DNA of 9,121 nucleotides, taken from an uncultured bacterium. Lineage in GTDB: Bacteria > Bacteroidota > Bacteroidia > Bacteroidales > Marinifilaceae. The DNA is taken from NCBI GenBank assembly GCA_905215395.1, contig CAJMQA010000134.1:1-9121 (forward strand), read 5' to 3'. This document shows, piece by piece, positions 7,156-9,121 of this stretch; positions within the stretch are counted from its first letter, which is position 1, and each line of letters opens with the position of its first letter. The position numbers and the translations under genes are program-made. The notes under the pieces are model-generated. The model saw only the letters and a program-made list of their open reading frames with translations, ran no database searches and was not told the origin of the DNA.

Positions 7156-8430
7156 TCAATTCTGTTTATTCAGAAGTCCACGGATCGTCTGTTGAAGCCG
7201 GCTCATTGCCATAGGGTCAGGAATCTGTGCACTTTCGAGAAAGGCTTGGTTATAACTCTGTTTGGCCTTTTCTTCCTCGCCAGTATTTTCCAAACATTGT
7301 CCTAACATGATGAGCAGACGGGTTCTTAATTCCGGGTCAGGATTCTTTTCAAGGGCTTTTCCGATCCAGGGAATCGACTTTTCAAACCCCAGAGGAGGGA
7401 TTTTTCCGGCATAAGCCATGGCCATATCTTCCAAAGGCTGGGTATAGTCGTTCAGATCCGCCTGTTCCCCCTTGCCTACAAAATATTTGTCCATATTTTC
7501 AAAAAAGGCTTGTAGCTCATGCCGGTATAAAGCGTAGGTCGCATCTGCCAAAAGCGTAATCGCATCCAATACAGAAAGCTGTCCAAAAGAGAAACCTGCA
7601 TAGGCCTCTTTTAAGTCGCCATCCACCCTGCCCAAACGTTCCCGATAGGCTTTGTCACCTTTTTTACAAAGCTCAATAATATAGCCGTTATTCATGGCTA
7701 TCAGATATTGGGCCACTTCGTCACGTCCCACCACATGGGCATATTCATCAAAATTCGCCGCAACAAAATCAAATACGGCATCCTCTTTTGAAGTTGAGGG
7801 ATGATACAAAGTCAGCAGCATAAAATCGGTTGTGTCGATCATATGCTTCAGCTTTTTATTTTTCAGATAGTCCGAAAAAATTCCATCTATCCGGTTTTGC
7901 CACTTTTGCCGTTCCATTCCTTGCTGCCTGTCCATAAACACAGGGGCTTCAAGCAGAAGTCGCTGTTGTAGCTCCAAATCTTTTTTGTTTTGTTTGTAAC
8001 GATCGTAAATCTGACTAAAACTCATGATTTCTCTCCGGGCTATTCTGGCTTCATGGATCAAGCCCTCAGGCGATGCGATCCCTTCCAGACGATGTATTTC
8101 CTTTCCGTCTGCTGAAAGAAAAAGCATTGCAGGCAAAGCTTTTACCCCATATTGTTTTCCCAACGGCTGATTTTCTTTCTCCTCTAGGTTTAACTGGATA
8201 CAGACAAAATGCGAATTGAAATATTCCCCGACCCCGGGTTGGGGAAATATTTTCTCCGCCATCAACCTACAAGGCCCGCACCAACCGGCCCAAAAATCCA
8301 CAAAGACATCCTTCTTTTCTGCTTCTGCTTTTTTAAAAGCTTCCTCCAACGTCCCCTGAAAAAACTGAATCTGAGCGGTTGCCGGGAACACAAGCGTTCC
8401 CAGCAATAATATCAAGACTATATTTTTCAT
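7156..8430 (-). CDS. Exported thioredoxin-fold protein with a long helical C-terminal region
   Basis: The 424-residue product has a signal peptide (hydrophobic core at 4-16, likely cleavage after ATA at 17-19), so it acts outside the cytoplasm. Residues about 22-140 form a thioredoxin fold. They include DVFVDFWAGWCGPC with redox cysteines at 51 and 54, and the cis-proline at 100 in VKALP. The CGPC active site is that of a dithiol reductase or oxidoreductase. The remaining 280 or so residues are predicted mostly helical from composition and are not a family I recognise. One TPR-like pair is visible near the end (about 367-398, LLIMLGQCLENTGEEEKAKQSY). The gene follows the coiled-coil gene by 12 nt and precedes the M16 peptidase by 19 nt. 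A role in keeping envelope substrates or its neighbours reduced is plausible but inferred. Its electron donor is not encoded here. Confidence 0.88.
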   Translation of the reverse strand: MKNIVLILLLGTLVFPATAQIQFFQGTLEEAFKKAEAEKKDVFVDFWAGWCGPCRLMAEKIFPQPGVGEYFNSHFVCIQLNLEEKENQPLGKQYGVKALPAMLFLSADGKEIHRLEGIASPEGLIHEARIARREIMSFSQIYDRYKQNKKDLELQQRLLLEAPVFMDRQQGMERQKWQNRIDGIFSDYLKNKKLKHMIDTTDFMLLTLYHPSTSKEDAVFDFVAANFDEYAHVVGRDEVAQYLIAMNNGYIIELCKKGDKAYRERLGRVDGDLKEAYAGFSFGQLSVLDAITLLADATYALYRHELQAFFENMDKYFVGKGEQADLNDYTQPLEDMAMAYAGKIPPLGFEKSIPWIGKALEKNPDPELRTRLLIMLGQCLENTGEEEKAKQSYNQAFLESAQIPDPMAMSRLQQTIRGLLNKQN

Positions 8431-8442
8431 TTTATTTATTTT

Positions 8443-9117
8443 TCATTTCGTGATCACAAATGTAAAAGCATCCGGAAATACCTTTTCCCTCTCTTCATTA
8501 TGTACCCTGACAGTCACCACATATTCACCCGCCGGAACATTGGCTACCACCTCCTGTTTGACAGAAATACGCCCGCCTCCGATAATTTCCGTATAGTCCA
8601 TAAACTTCTCTACAGCCTCTGGATCAGGTCCTTTTGTCCGGACAATCTCATAAATCAAAGGTTCGGTCCCTTCCACTCCTTCTATTTCAGGCGTCACCCA
8701 GGGAACTTCAAACCTAAGCATATATTCTAGCTTTTCGATCTGTTCTTCTAAAACCGCAAAGGCAGGGATTCCCAATTCATAGGCATAATTGTCCAAGGCT
8801 TTCTCTGCTTTCTGCAAGTCAATCAAAGACGCATTCCAAACGTTTCTTAATTCATCCTCCCTAGGGATCAACTGATCCTCTAATTTTTCCTGTAACTCTT
8901 TCACCAATTGAATATCTGCTTCATCTTTCGAATCTTCCAGGCGGGTAATCGAATCACGCACGCTTTTCACTGTATCCGAAAAAAGTTCTTTGTTTTTCTG
9001 CATAGCCTCGGCTATTTCCTTCTTCTGATCATACTCCGCTTTCAAAGGTGATTCACTAAAGAGTACTTTTTTTTCCTGTAATTCCTGAATTCTCACCGGA
9101 ATATCGTAAATCTCCAT
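8443..9117 (-). CDS. Unidentified coiled-coil protein with a C-terminal beta domain (N-terminus uncertain)
   Basis: I do not recognise this family. From the ATG at 9117 the product has 224 residues. Residues about 5-135 are strongly helical and charged, with heptad-like stretches such as VKELQEKLEDQLI and LEEQIEKLEYML, consistent with a coiled coil. Residues about 135-224 turn to beta-strand composition, for example VPAGEYVVTVRVHNEE and a final DAFTFVITK, resembling a small Ig-like or fibronectin-like domain. No signal peptide follows this Met, although the three downstream genes all encode exported proteins. The frame also stays open to the window edge (the preceding codon is AAA). The true start may therefore lie outside the window, and this may be the C-terminal part of a longer exported protein. 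It heads the visible cluster, 12 nt before the thioredoxin-like gene. Confidence 0.65.
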   Translation of the reverse strand: MEIYDIPVRIQELQEKKVLFSESPLKAEYDQKKEIAEAMQKNKELFSDTVKSVRDSITRLEDSKDEADIQLVKELQEKLEDQLIPREDELRNVWNASLIDLQKAEKALDNYAYELGIPAFAVLEEQIEKLEYMLRFEVPWVTPEIEGVEGTEPLIYEIVRTKGPDPEAVEKFMDYTEIIGGGRISVKQEVVANVPAGEYVVTVRVHNEEREKVFPDAFTFVITK

Positions 9118-9121
9118 TTTA

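Overview
The window reads as chromosomal DNA from a Bacteroidales bacterium, possibly from the Odoribacter/Butyricimonas part of the order, though genus is a guess. The clues are the gene order TPR protein - secG - groES - groEL, AT-rich leaders with little or no Shine-Dalgarno sequence, a lipoprotein with a DUF4595-like C-terminus, and a PqqL-type M16 peptidase next to an exported thioredoxin. No RNA gene, insertion sequence, CRISPR array or phage gene is visible.

Left part (1-3013, + strand): housekeeping genes. The C-terminal part of a small TPR-type protein (cut by the window edge) is followed after 2 nt by secG, a subunit of the SecYEG translocon. A strong 10-bp hairpin with eight Ts ends that unit. 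A 281-nt intergenic region then carries the presumed groESL promoter, with no CIRCE operator visible. It is followed by groES and groEL, encoding a complete chaperonin pair with all inspected catalytic and substrate-binding residues present, and by a second intrinsic terminator.

Right part (3088-9121, - strand): four tightly spaced genes transcribed toward groEL (12, 19 and 26 nt gaps), so probably one operon whose promoter lies beyond the right edge. In transcription order they are a coiled-coil plus beta-domain protein (N-terminus uncertain), an exported thioredoxin-fold protein with a long helical C-terminal part, a secreted 922-residue M16 zinc peptidase of the PqqL type, and a lipoprotein with two IPT/TIG-like repeats and a DUF4595-like C-terminal domain. 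Three of the four carry export signals, so the cluster looks like a cell-envelope system for peptide or protein processing with a thiol-redox component. That joint function is inferred from gene context only.

The two halves converge at 2973-3087, where the groEL terminator hairpin could also serve the minus-strand operon.
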